NCBI RefSeq assembly: GCF_913773735.1
Contig: NZ_CAJYEB010000022.1
Coordinates: 62,001-126,000 of the forward strand
DNA from: an uncultured Massilia sp.
GTDB taxonomy: Bacteria > Pseudomonadota > Gammaproteobacteria > Burkholderiales > Burkholderiaceae_D
Direction: 5' to 3'
Length of the DNA: 64,000 nucleotides
Part shown: positions 8,885-17,390 of the stretch, one piece after another
Layout: each line of letters starts with the position of its first letter
Position numbering within the stretch: the stretch's first letter is position 1
The notes under the pieces: generated by a model
Databases searched by the model: none
Told to the model about the DNA's origin: nothing
What the model saw: only the letters and a program-made list of their open reading frames with translations
Translations under genes and position numbers: made by a program

Positions 8885-10255
8885 ATGACTTACGACGTTG
8901 TCGATACCCTGATATCCCCGGAAGGCCGGCTCGAAGTGCTGTCGAAGGCGGAGGTGGCGAAGCTGCTCGACACCAGCCAGGGCGGCTTGTACCAGGTGTT
9001 CCGCCAGTGCGCGCTGGCCGTGCTGAACTCCGGCAGTTCGATCGACGACGGCAAGGAGCTGCTCGAACGCTACAAGGACTTCGACATCAAGGTGATCCAG
9101 CGCGAGCGCGGCATCAAGCTCGACATCCGCAGCGCGCCGGCCCATGCCTTCGTCGACGGCAAGATGATCAAGGGGATCCACGAGCACCTGTTCTCGGTCC
9201 TGCGCGACATCGTCTACGTGAGCTTCGAGGTCACCGACAACCCGCGCTTCGACCTGAACCGCCCCGAAGGCATCACCGACGCCGTCTTCCACATCCTGCG
9301 CAACGCCAACGTGATCCGGCCGCAGAACAACCCGAACCTGGTGGTGTGCTGGGGCGGGCACTCGATCAACTCGGTCGAGTACGACTACTCCAAGAAGGTC
9401 GGCTACCAGCTCGGCCTGCGCGAACTGGACATCTGCACCGGCTGCGGCCCCGGCGCCATGAAGGGCCCGATGAAGGGCGCCACCATCGGCCACTCCAAGC
9501 AGCGCCTGCAGAACGGTCGCTACCTGGGCATCTCGGAGCCGGGCATCATCGCCGCCGAGTCGCCCAACCCGATCGTCAACGACCTGGTGATCATGCCGGA
9601 CATCGAGAAGCGCCTGGAGGCGTTCGTGCGCACCGGCCACGGCATCGTCGTGTTCCCGGGCGGCGCCGGCACGGCCGAGGAGATCCTGTACATCCTCGGC
9701 ATCCTGCTCCATCCGGACAATGCCGAGCTGCCGTTCCCGCTGGTGTTCACCGGCCCCTCGACCTCGCGCGAATACTTCGAGCGCATCGACGGTTTCATCC
9801 GCGCCACCCTGGGCGAGGCGGCCACCAGGCGCTACAAGATCATCGTCGACGACCCGGCCGCCGTCGCGCAGGAGATGCACACCGGGATCCGCCAGGTGCG
9901 CGAGTTCCGCAAGGCGCGCAGCGACGCCTACTACTTCAACTGGGGCATCCGGATCGACCAGGAGTTCCAGCGCCCGTTCAAGCCGACCCACGAGAACATG
10001 CGCGCGCTGTCGCTGCACAAGGACCAGCCGGTGCACCTGCTGGCGGCCCAGCTGCGGCGCGCGTTCTCCGGGATCGTGGCCGGCAACGTCAAGGAAGAAG
10101 GCATCCGCGCGATCGAGAAGCACGGCAAGTTCGAGATCCACGGCGAGAGCGGGATGATGGCGCACCTGGACGAGCTGCTGCAGTCCTTCGTCGAGCAGAG
10201 CCGCATGAAGTTGCCGGGCAAGGTGTACGTGCCGTGTTACCGCGTGGTGCGGTGA
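8885..10255 (+). CDS. ppnN: Pyrimidine/purine nucleotide 5'-monophosphate nucleosidase
   Basis: A 456-residue member of the LOG-fold nucleosidases that matches E. coli PpnN (YgdH) along its length. The enzyme hydrolyses nucleoside monophosphates to base and ribose-5-phosphate; in E. coli it is activated by (p)ppGpp. Family landmarks are VVCWGGHSIN, CTGCGPGAMKGPMKGA, a FPGGAGTAEE loop near 260 that forms the active site, and a C-terminal segment FSGIVAGNVKEEGIRAIE. The start at 8885 is chosen because AAGGA lies nine bases upstream, while the ATG at 8876 touches it. A strong bidirectional terminator follows. Confidence 0.95.
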   Translation: MTYDVVDTLISPEGRLEVLSKAEVAKLLDTSQGGLYQVFRQCALAVLNSGSSIDDGKELLERYKDFDIKVIQRERGIKLDIRSAPAHAFVDGKMIKGIHEHLFSVLRDIVYVSFEVTDNPRFDLNRPEGITDAVFHILRNANVIRPQNNPNLVVCWGGHSINSVEYDYSKKVGYQLGLRELDICTGCGPGAMKGPMKGATIGHSKQRLQNGRYLGISEPGIIAAESPNPIVNDLVIMPDIEKRLEAFVRTGHGIVVFPGGAGTAEEILYILGILLHPDNAELPFPLVFTGPSTSREYFERIDGFIRATLGEAATRRYKIIVDDPAAVAQEMHTGIRQVREFRKARSDAYYFNWGIRIDQEFQRPFKPTHENMRALSLHKDQPVHLLAAQLRRAFSGIVAGNVKEEGIRAIEKHGKFEIHGESGMMAHLDELLQSFVEQSRMKLPGKVYVPCYRVVR

Positions 10256-10310
10256 GACGCCACGGGAACGCATGGTGGGAACGGCGTGCCCACCCTGCGC
10301 GCAGGACATG

Positions 10311-10336
10311 AAAAAAGGCGCCAGCGGCGCCTTTTT
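10311..10336. terminator. Bidirectional intrinsic terminator between ppnN and lysS
   Basis: AAAAAA, then GGCGCC, a three-base loop, GGCGCC and TTTTT form a stem-loop with a U-tract on both strands. It serves the converging ppnN and lysS genes. A second hairpin, GGTGGG ... CCCACC, lies just upstream at 10274-10294. Confidence 0.85.
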
Positions 10337-10377
10337 CGTCGGGTGCGCACCCCGTGCGCACCGCCGGCCCGCGAGGG

Positions 10378-11931
10378 TCAGTCTTCTTTGCGCAGGTGCG
10401 GGAACAGCAGCACGTCGCGGATGTTCGGCGAGTCGGTGATGATCATCATCAGGCGGTCGATGCCGATGCCGCAGCCGCCCGCCGGCGGCATGCCGTATTC
10501 CAGCGCGCGGATGTAGTCGGCGTCGTAGTACATCGCCTCGTCGTCGCCGGCTTCCTTGGCGTCGACCTGGGCCAGGAAGCGGGCCGACTGGTCTTCGGGG
10601 TCGTTCAGCTCGGAGAAGCCGTTGGCGATCTCGCGGCCCACCATGAACAGCTCGAAGCGCTCGGTGATGCCCTCGCGGGTGTCCGACGCGCGCGCCAGCG
10701 GCGACACTTCGACCGGGTAGTCGATGATGAAGGTCGGCTCCCACAGCTGCGCCTCGGCGGTTTCCTCGAACAGGGCCAGCTGCAGCGCGCCCAGGCCCAC
10801 GTGGGCCAGCGGCTTGACGCCGAACTTCAGCAGTTCCTCGCGCAGGAAGGCGGGGTCGTTCAACTGCTGCTCGGTGTAGCCCGGCGCGTACTTGTCGATC
10901 GCCTGGACGATGGTCAGGCGCTGGAACGGCTTGCCCAGGTCCAGCGCGCGGCCGCCGTAGGTGAGTTCGGCGGTGCCGTGGGCGTCGACCGCGGCCTGGC
11001 GGATCACGGCTTCGGTGAAGTCCATGATCCACTGGTAGTCGGTGTAGGCCGCGTAGAATTCCATCATCGTGAATTCCGGGTTGTGACGGATCGACACGCC
11101 TTCGTTGCGGAAGTTGCGGTTGATCTCGAACACGCGGTCGAAGCCGCCGACGACCAGGCGCTTCAGGTACAGTTCCGGCGCGATGCGCAGGTACATCTGC
11201 ATGTCAAGCGCATTGTGGTGGGTGATGAAGGGCTTGGCCGCGGCGCCGCCCGGGATCGGGTGCAGCATCGGGGTTTCCACCTCCATGAACTGGTGCTCCT
11301 GCATGAAGCGGCGGATCGAGGCCATGGCGGCGGTGCGCGCCTTGAACGTGCGGCGGGTTTCCTCGCTGACGATCAGGTCGACGTAGCGCTGGCGGTACTT
11401 GGTCTCCTGGTCCGCCAGGCCGTGGAACTTGTCCGGTAGCGGACGCAGCGCCTTGGTGATCAGGCGCAGCTTGCTCACCTTGACGGTCAGCTCGTCGGTC
11501 TTGGTCTTGAACAGGGTGCCCTCGACGCCCAGGATGTCGCCCAGGTCGTAGCTGCGCAGCGCTTCCATCGCTGCCTCGCCGGTATGGTCCAGCGTGACGT
11601 AGATCTGGATGCGGCCGTCGGCGCGCGGGCCGGACGCGTCCTGCAGCGTGGCGAAGGCCGCCTTCTTGCCGGCTTCGCGGCGCAGCATCATGCGGCCGGC
11701 CAGCACCACGGCCTGCGGCTCGGCTTCCAGTTCCTCGCGGCTCCAGCCGCCGAACTGCTCGACCAGGTCGGCCGCCTTGTGCTGCGGGACGAAGTCGTTC
11801 GGGAAGGGCTGGCCCTTTTCGCGCAACGCGGCCAGCTTGGCGCGGCGCTCGGCGATGATCTTGTTGTCGTCGGCGACCAGGTTCGCGTGCTCGTGCTGCG
11901 GGGTGCCTTGTTCTTGGTTGTCGGTGCTCAT
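10378..11931 (-). CDS. lysS: Lysyl-tRNA synthetase, class II
   Basis: A 517-residue enzyme that charges tRNA-Lys in the cytoplasm. It has an N-terminal OB-fold anticodon-binding domain (about 75-190) and a class II catalytic core with motif 1, motif 2 ([22 protein letters not shown]) and motif 3 near the C-terminus ([16 protein letters not shown]). Length is normal for bacterial LysRS. It is the last gene of a minus-strand run prfB-HAD-lysS. prfB-lysS is a conserved pairing in Proteobacteria; here a phosphatase gene sits between them. Confidence 0.97.
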   Translation of the reverse strand: MSTDNQEQGTPQHEHANLVADDNKIIAERRAKLAALREKGQPFPNDFVPQHKAADLVEQFGGWSREELEAEPQAVVLAGRMMLRREAGKKAAFATLQDASGPRADGRIQIYVTLDHTGEAAMEALRSYDLGDILGVEGTLFKTKTDELTVKVSKLRLITKALRPLPDKFHGLADQETKYRQRYVDLIVSEETRRTFKARTAAMASIRRFMQEHQFMEVETPMLHPIPGGAAAKPFITHHNALDMQMYLRIAPELYLKRLVVGGFDRVFEINRNFRNEGVSIRHNPEFTMMEFYAAYTDYQWIMDFTEAVIRQAAVDAHGTAELTYGGRALDLGKPFQRLTIVQAIDKYAPGYTEQQLNDPAFLREELLKFGVKPLAHVGLGALQLALFEETAEAQLWEPTFIIDYPVEVSPLARASDTREGITERFELFMVGREIANGFSELNDPEDQSARFLAQVDAKEAGDDEAMYYDADYIRALEYGMPPAGGCGIGIDRLMMIITDSPNIRDVLLFPHLRKED

Positions 11932-11958
11932 GGTGTCTATTTCAGGTTGTTCTGGTAA

Positions 11959-12627
11959 TTACATGCTGGCGCACAGGGCATCAACGGACAGGTCGGCATA
12001 GTCGTTGACCACGCGCACGACGTTGTCGTACTCCGCGAACGCGGCGGCCGGCAGCGTGGTGGTGATGACGACGGCGCGCATGCCCGCGCGGCGCGCCGCT
12101 TCCACGCCCAGCGGCGCGTCCTCGAACACGATGCAGTCCGCGGGATCGACGCCGAGCCGTTCGGCCGCCTTCAGGAACACGTCCGGATGCGGCTTGCCGC
12201 GGGCGACGTCGGTCGCGCCCACCACGGTGTCGAAGCGGGCGCGCAGTTCCAGCTCGTCGAGCGTGAACGCGATGTTCAGCGGCGGGGCGGACGTCGCCAC
12301 CGCCAGCTGCACGCCGCGACTGCGCGCCTGGGCGACCAGTTGGTCGAGGCCCTCGATGGTGCGGCGGTGCGGGCCGTACATCTCGCGGTACAGCGCATCC
12401 TTTTCCAGCGCCAGCGCGGCGATCTCCGCGTCCGTCACCTCGGGGCCGAGGCGCGCGCGCAGGATCTCGCGGCCCTGGGCGCCCGCGGTCTCGCGGAAGA
12501 ACGCGTCGGCCTCGTACAGCCGGCCGCGACGCGCAAAGAATTCCAGCCACGACTTCGTGTGCCAGGCCATGTTGTCGACGATGGTGCCGTCCATGTCGAA
12601 GATGAATGCGCGCGCGGGTCTGCTCAT
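11959..12627 (-). CDS. HAD-superfamily phosphatase/phosphoglucomutase-like hydrolase
   Basis: A 222-residue haloacid-dehalogenase-type enzyme with the nucleophile motif DMDGTIVDN at the N-terminus, ATSAPP as motif II, GKPHPDVF as motif III and VFEDAPLGVEAA as motif IV. A small alpha-helical cap lies between motifs I and II. This is the beta-phosphoglucomutase-like subfamily; most such enzymes dephosphorylate small sugar phosphates, and the exact substrate cannot be read. It lies 28 bases after prfB and 27 bases before lysS, so it is probably co-transcribed with both. Confidence 0.88.
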   Translation of the reverse strand: MSRPARAFIFDMDGTIVDNMAWHTKSWLEFFARRGRLYEADAFFRETAGAQGREILRARLGPEVTDAEIAALALEKDALYREMYGPHRRTIEGLDQLVAQARSRGVQLAVATSAPPLNIAFTLDELELRARFDTVVGATDVARGKPHPDVFLKAAERLGVDPADCIVFEDAPLGVEAARRAGMRAVVITTTLPAAAFAEYDNVVRVVNDYADLSVDALCASM

Positions 12628-12655
12628 CGTGCGGGTCGTCCTTGGTGGGTGGGGA

Positions 12656-13760
12656 TCAAACGCCCTGCTTCAGCGACGCCGAGATGAAGTCGTCGAGGTC
12701 GCCGTCCAGCACGTTCTTGGTGTTGCCGGTCTCGAAGCCGGTACGCAGGTCCTTGATGCGCGACTGGTCCAGCACGTAGGAACGGATCTGGTGGCCCCAG
12801 CCGACGTCGGTCTTGGAGTCTTCCAGCTTCTGCTGCTCGCTCATGCGCTTGCGCAGTTCCAGTTCGTACAGCTTGGCGCGCAGCATGTCGAACGCCTCGG
12901 CCTTGTTGCGGTGCTGCGAGCGGTCGTTCTGGCACTGCACGACGATGCCCGACGGGGCGTGCGTCAGGCGCACGGCGGAGTCGGTCTTGTTGATGTGCTG
13001 GCCGCCCGCGCCCGAGGCGCGGTAGGTGTCGATGCGCACGTCCGCCGGGTTGATCTCGATCTCGATCGATTCGTCGACCTCCGGGTACACGAACAGCGAC
13101 GTGAACGAGGTGTGGCGGCCGTTGGCGGAGTCGAACGGCGACTTGCGCACCAGGCGGTGCACGCCGGTCTCGGTGCGCAGGTGGCCGTAGGCGTACTCGC
13201 CCTCGACCTTGATGGTGGCGGTCTTGATGCCCGCGACCTCGCCCTCGGACATTTCCATGACCTCGGCCTTGAAGCCCTTGCGCTCGCAATAGCGCAGGTA
13301 CTGGCGCATCAGCATCGAGGCCCAGTCCTGGGCTTCGGTGCCGCCGGCGCCGGCCTGGATGTCGATGAAGCAGTTGGCGTGGTCCATCGGGTTGCTGAAC
13401 ATGCGGCGGAATTCCATCGCCTCGATGACCTTCTTGATCTCCTCGGCGTCGCCTTCGACGGCCTCGATCGTGGCGTCATCGCCTTCTTCGCGCGCCATCT
13501 CGAACAGGTCGGACGCGTCGGCCAGGTCCGCGCGCGCCTTTTCCAGCGTCAGCACGACGCCTTCGAGGGCCTTCTTCTCGCGGCCCATGTCCTGCGCCCG
13601 CTTCTGGTCGTTCCAGATCGCGGGGTCTTCCATTTCCTGGTTGACCTGCTCTAGTTTCTCCGACTTCTTGTCGAAGTCAAAGATACCTCCGAAGTTCGGC
13701 TTCACGGCTGCTCAGGTCGTTCAGCAGGGCGGAGAGGGCATTGATGCGTTCAGCTTCCAT
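12656..13760 (-). CDS. prfB: Peptide chain release factor 2, with programmed +1 frameshift
   Basis: RF2 releases the peptide at UGA and UAA codons. Translation starts at the ATG at 13760, runs 27 codons (ending ELRRYL), meets an in-frame TGA at 13679-13677, and must shift +1 so that CTT TGA C is read as Leu-Asp. The remaining 340 residues lie in the new frame, giving about 367 residues, the normal RF2 length. The second frame has the stop-codon-recognition segment with SPF ([10 protein letters not shown]), the GGQ peptide-release loop (GAGGQHINK) and the usual coiled N-terminal domain. Annotating only the second frame from its GTG at 13705 would be wrong by 27 residues. It leads the prfB-HAD-lysS run. 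Confidence 0.96.
13676..13690 (-). other. prfB +1 frameshift signal
   Basis: On the minus strand the site reads GGAGG TAT CTT TGA C: an internal Shine-Dalgarno (13690-13686) three bases before the slippery CTT, followed by the UGA that RF2 itself recognises and a C that weakens termination. This is the known autoregulatory signal of bacterial prfB: low RF2 favours the shift and thus more RF2. Confidence 0.93.
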
Positions 13761-13801
13761 GGTCGTAATGATCATTCCGGGTTGATTGAATCGAACCCTC
13801 G

Positions 13802-13807
13802 ATTATA
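13802..13807 (-). promoter_or_regulatory. Probable -10 box of the prfB operon
   Basis: A perfect TATAAT on the minus strand lies about 42 bases upstream of the prfB ATG, in the AT-richest part of the spacer. No good -35 is seen 16-18 bases further up. Confidence 0.4.
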
Positions 13808-13859
13808 CGCGAACGCGCGCCGATCCCCTATGCCACGGTGAGCGCCAGCCGTGTACGCC

Positions 13860-13889
13860 TTGCCGGCGGTCATGCTGCTCGCTTATGAT
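13860..13889 (+). promoter_or_regulatory. Possible promoter of cpdB
   Basis: TTGCCG (13860-13865) and TATGAT (13884-13889) are separated by 18 bases and point at the cpdB start 40 bases downstream. The fit is moderate. It supports starting cpdB at 13929, since the longer frame from 13851 would begin upstream of this promoter. Confidence 0.35.
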
Positions 13890-13928
13890 CGGCCCCTGTT
13901 TCCCACCTTCCGCCCGCCGGTCCAGTCC

Positions 13929-15971
13929 ATGAAGCCCATGTCCCCTTATCGTTTTTGCATTGCCCTGCTTCCCGCCGTCCTCGCGCTCCAGGGCGCCCGG
14001 GCCGCCGACCAGCCGCGGGCCGGCGCCAGCGCCACCCTGGCCCTGCTGGAGACGACCGACGTCCACCAGAACGTGCTCGGCTACGACTACTTCAAGCTGG
14101 CCGACGACCCGGCGCTGGGCCTGGACCGCACCGCCACGCTGATCGCCCGGGCGCGCAAGGATTTCGCCAACACCATGCTGTTCGATAACGGCGACACGAT
14201 CCAGGGCACCGCCCTGGGCGACTACCAGGCGCTGGTCAAGCCGGTCGCCTGCGGCGAGCTGCTGGGCATCTACAAGGTCATGCAGCGGCTGGGCTACGAC
14301 GGCGCCGGCATCGGCAACCACGATTTCAACTACGGCCTGCAGTTCCTCGGCCAGGTCACGGGCGAGAACTTCGACCAGGACGGCGTGAAGGGCAACCAGG
14401 GCAACCACGGCGGCAAAGGCGCGAAACGCTGCGCCGGTCCCGGCTTCCCGCAGGTGCTGGCCAACGTCTACAGCGTCAAGACGAAGCAGCCGCTGTTCGC
14501 GCCGTACGCCATCATCGACAAGCGCATCCGCGCCACCGGCGCCGACGGCAAGCCGGTCGAGGGCACCGTCAAGGTCGGCATCATCGGCTTCACGCCGCCG
14601 ACCATCCTGTCCTGGGACAAGCGCTGGCTGGAGGGCCGCGTGTATACCGAGGGCCTGGTCGAGACAGCCAGGCGCTACGTCCCCGAGATGCGCGCGAAGG
14701 GGGCGGACGTCGTGGTCGCGATCTCGCACGGCGGCCTGGACGACGCGCCCTACTCGCCCACGATGGAAAACGGCAACTGGCACCTGGCGCAGGTGCCGGG
14801 CATCGACGCCATGCTGCTGGGCCACTCGCACCAGCTGTTCCCGAACCCGGCCAGCACGGTGGCGCAGTTCAACCTGCCGCACGTCGACAAGGTCGCGGGC
14901 CGCGTGTTCGGCGTGCCCACCGTGATGGCCAACCTGTGGGGCAAGAACTTGGGCGTCGTCAAGCTGGCGCTGCGCCACGACGGCAGGCGCTGGCTGGTGG
15001 ACCAGGGCGCGAGCACGGTCGAGACGCGCGCCACCCAGCAGGCCGACAAGTCCTACGTGGCGGCCGATCCGGCGATCGCCCGGCTGGTGCAGGCCGAGCA
15101 CGAGGCCACGATCCGCTACGTCAAGACGCCGGTCGGCACCACGTCCTTCCGCATGTCGACCTATTTCGCCGACGTCGGCGACGTCTCGGCGCTGCAGGTC
15201 GTCAACGCCGCCCAGGCCGACTACGTGCGCGCCTACGTCAAGGCCAACCTGCCGCAGTACGCGACGCTGCCGGTGCTGTCGGTGACGGCGCCGTTCAAGA
15301 GCGGCTTCGCCGGCCCGGCCGACTACACCGACGTGGCGCCGGGCAGCCTGGCGCTGAACAACGCGGCCGACCTGTACCTGTACCCGAACGCGCTGTACGC
15401 CGTGAAGGTCGACGGCGCCGGCCTCAAGGCCTGGCTGGAAAAGGCGGCGATGCGCTTCAACACGATCGATCCGGCCAGCACGGCGCCGCAGGAACTGGTC
15501 AATACCGGCTTCGCGGCCTTCAACTTCGATACCGTCACGGCACCCGAACTGCGCTACGAGATCGACGTCACGCAGCCGCCGGGCCGGCGCATCCGCAAGC
15601 TGACGCTGCGCGGCGCGCCGGTCGCGGACGACCAGGCATTCCTGGTCGCCACCAACAACTACCGCGCCAGCGGCGGCGGCAATTTCCCCGGCCTGGACGG
15701 CAGCCGCACGGTGCTGGCGTCGCCCGACGCCAGCCGCGACGTGCTGATCAACTACATCCGCGCGCGCAAGGAACTCGGCCGCGCGGCCGACGGCGCCCAG
15801 CGCAGCTGGCGCTTCACGCCGGTGCGCACGGCCGGTCCGGTGGTCTTCCATTCGGCGCCCGGCAAGCTGGCGCTGGCGCGCGAGGCGGGCCTGGACAACG
15901 TGGCCGAGCTGCGCGCCGACGACGGCCTGGGCAAGGGATTCGCCCTGTACGCGATCGACCTGTCGCGATGA
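13929..15971 (+). CDS. cpdB: Periplasmic 2',3'-cyclic-nucleotide 2'-phosphodiesterase/3'-nucleotidase
   Basis: A 680-residue exported metallophosphoesterase that hydrolyses 2',3'-cyclic nucleotides and 3'-nucleotides to nucleosides for uptake. After a signal peptide of about 25 residues (ending QGARA), the N-terminal calcineurin-like domain shows its metal ligands in LLETTDVHQN, FDNGDTIQGT, GNHDFNYG, ISHGGLD and GHSHQLF. The C-terminal 5'-nucleotidase domain holds the substrate-stacking region (NNYRASGGGNFPG). The ATG at 13929 is chosen because it starts a proper signal peptide. The last bases overlap the next gene by ATGA, so the two are translationally coupled. Confidence 0.92.
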   Translation: MKPMSPYRFCIALLPAVLALQGARAADQPRAGASATLALLETTDVHQNVLGYDYFKLADDPALGLDRTATLIARARKDFANTMLFDNGDTIQGTALGDYQALVKPVACGELLGIYKVMQRLGYDGAGIGNHDFNYGLQFLGQVTGENFDQDGVKGNQGNHGGKGAKRCAGPGFPQVLANVYSVKTKQPLFAPYAIIDKRIRATGADGKPVEGTVKVGIIGFTPPTILSWDKRWLEGRVYTEGLVETARRYVPEMRAKGADVVVAISHGGLDDAPYSPTMENGNWHLAQVPGIDAMLLGHSHQLFPNPASTVAQFNLPHVDKVAGRVFGVPTVMANLWGKNLGVVKLALRHDGRRWLVDQGASTVETRATQQADKSYVAADPAIARLVQAEHEATIRYVKTPVGTTSFRMSTYFADVGDVSALQVVNAAQADYVRAYVKANLPQYATLPVLSVTAPFKSGFAGPADYTDVAPGSLALNNAADLYLYPNALYAVKVDGAGLKAWLEKAAMRFNTIDPASTAPQELVNTGFAAFNFDTVTAPELRYEIDVTQPPGRRIRKLTLRGAPVADDQAFLVATNNYRASGGGNFPGLDGSRTVLASPDASRDVLINYIRARKELGRAADGAQRSWRFTPVRTAGPVVFHSAPGKLALAREAGLDNVAELRADDGLGKGFALYAIDLSR

Positions 15972-16405
15972 GGCGCGGCGCGCTCGTGGTCGTGGCCACG
16001 GCTGCGGCGATGGCCGTGGCGCCGGCCGCCGGGTGGGCGGGCGCACACGACACGGCCGCGCCGGCCGGCGTGGCGTCGTACCTGCGCGGCCTGCAACTGC
16101 GCAACGGCCTCGGGATGCCGGCCGATGCGGCGGCGGCGCGCCGGGCGCTGGACGCGGCGGCGCGCGCCGGCGTGCCGGCCGCCATGTTCACGCTGGCGCA
16201 GATGCTGGCGGCGGGCGAGGGCGGGGCGCGCGACGAGGCGGCCGCGCGCATGTGGATCATGCGGGCGGCGGAGCTGGACTATCCGGAAGCCTTGCAGGAG
16301 CAGGCCATGCGCGAACCCGACTCGCGCCGCCAGGCCGACCTGCTGCGGGCGGCGGCGCATGCGCTGGAGCACCGGGCGCACGAGCGCCGCGGGCCGGGGT
16401 ATTGA
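15968..16405 (+). CDS. Small exported Sel1-repeat protein
   Basis: A 145-residue protein with a signal peptide (MRRGALVVVATAAAMAVAPAAGWAGA) followed by two Sel1-like (TPR-related) repeats, recognisable by AAARRALDAAARAGVPAAMFTLAQMLAAGEGG and the next AAARMWIMRAAELDYPEALQE. Such repeats make alpha-solenoid scaffolds for protein contacts. Its ATG overlaps the cpdB stop (ATGA), so it is probably made together with CpdB. No specific function is known to me; a periplasmic partner role is a guess. Confidence 0.75.
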   Translation: MRRGALVVVATAAAMAVAPAAGWAGAHDTAAPAGVASYLRGLQLRNGLGMPADAAAARRALDAAARAGVPAAMFTLAQMLAAGEGGARDEAAARMWIMRAAELDYPEALQEQAMREPDSRRQADLLRAAAHALEHRAHERRGPGY

Positions 16406-16415
16406 CCGGCAGGGG

Positions 16416-17159
16416 TCAGTGGCGGGTCGGCTTGCTACCGGCCTGGATCTCGGACGCGGCGATGTCGGCCAGGTCGATCAGGCCCTGCACCTCGGCCGCG
16501 CGCAGCTTGCGCGGCTCGCGGTCGATCACGCACAGGCTGCCCAGCGGCTGGCCGGCCTTGTCGCGCAGCGGCACGCCGGCGTAGAAGCGGATGTGCGGTT
16601 CCTGCAGCACCAGGGGATTGTTGCGGAAGCGCTCGTCTTCCAGCGCGTCCTCGATGACGAACAGCTCGTTCTTCAGGATGGTGTGCGAGCAGAACGCCCA
16701 GTCGCGCGGCGTCTCGCGCGCCGCCAGGCCCACGCGCGCCTTGAACCACTGGCGCGTGGACGTCAGCAGCGACACCAGGGCGATCGGCGAACCGGTCACC
16801 ATCGCCGCCAGGCGCACCACGCGGTCGAAGCGCGCCTCCTCGTCGGTGTCGACCAGGCCGGAGGCGGCGAGCGCGGCCAGGCGTGCCCGTTCGCTCGACA
16901 GTACCGGGTAGTTCGGCAAGGCGACCGGCTGGTATTCCTTGTCCGTGCTCGGATTCGGCGTATTGCGGCCGTGGTCGTCGCCATGCATCAGCCCTTGCAC
17001 CAGGCTCAGGCGGGTCCGTCGATGTCCACCCGGGGTCTTCCAGGATTCGATCGCGCCGCTTTCCATCCAGATCTGCACGGTGCTGGTCGCCACGCCGAGC
17101 AGGCGCGCGACTTCGCTCGTGGTCAGGATCGGGTCGTCTTCTTTTAAGTTGCTCAACAT
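16416..17159 (-). CDS. HTH-GAF domain regulator or sensor
   Basis: A 247-residue protein that joins an N-terminal excisionase/MerR-like helix-turn-helix (TTSEVARLLGVATSTVQIWMESGAI, residues about 13-37, then a TPGGHRRT wing) to a C-terminal GAF domain (about 90-235) of the type with FCSHTI, VIEDALEDERFRNNPLV and FYAGVPL(R)...G...GSLCVID. GAF domains bind small molecules or chromophores. The start at 17159 is preferred over the ATG at 17165 because GAGG lies six bases before it. It is divergent from a chemoreceptor gene. The domain pair is found in some Burkholderiales proteins, but the target and ligand are unknown. Confidence 0.78.
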   Translation of the reverse strand: MLSNLKEDDPILTTSEVARLLGVATSTVQIWMESGAIESWKTPGGHRRTRLSLVQGLMHGDDHGRNTPNPSTDKEYQPVALPNYPVLSSERARLAALAASGLVDTDEEARFDRVVRLAAMVTGSPIALVSLLTSTRQWFKARVGLAARETPRDWAFCSHTILKNELFVIEDALEDERFRNNPLVLQEPHIRFYAGVPLRDKAGQPLGSLCVIDREPRKLRAAEVQGLIDLADIAASEIQAGSKPTRH

Positions 17160-17390
17160 AAACATCCTCGCATTCCGGGAGTATACCGGATTCCGGCACC
17201 AACATTCTCACCAACTATTGCGCGCCCGGCACCGCGGCCGCGCGCGCCGTGCCATGTGGTCGATTCTTCAACTGACATGTCCTCTTGTTCAATCGTGCTG
17301 CCCCAAGGAAATATTTATGCCAGAATCACCATCAATAATGTCAGTTCCGGGGAATTCCCGATACCTTTTCGAGAAGAATAGAGAAAAAAA

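Noticed and set aside
13677..13705. prfB as a gene that starts at the GTG at 13705
   Set aside because: This ignores the programmed frameshift; the conserved RF2 N-terminus lies in the other frame and the slippery site is canonical.
14936..15967. Open frame inside cpdB running into the Sel1-repeat gene
   Set aside because: The part within cpdB is an out-of-frame shadow; only the section from the ATG at 15968 has a signal peptide and repeat motifs.
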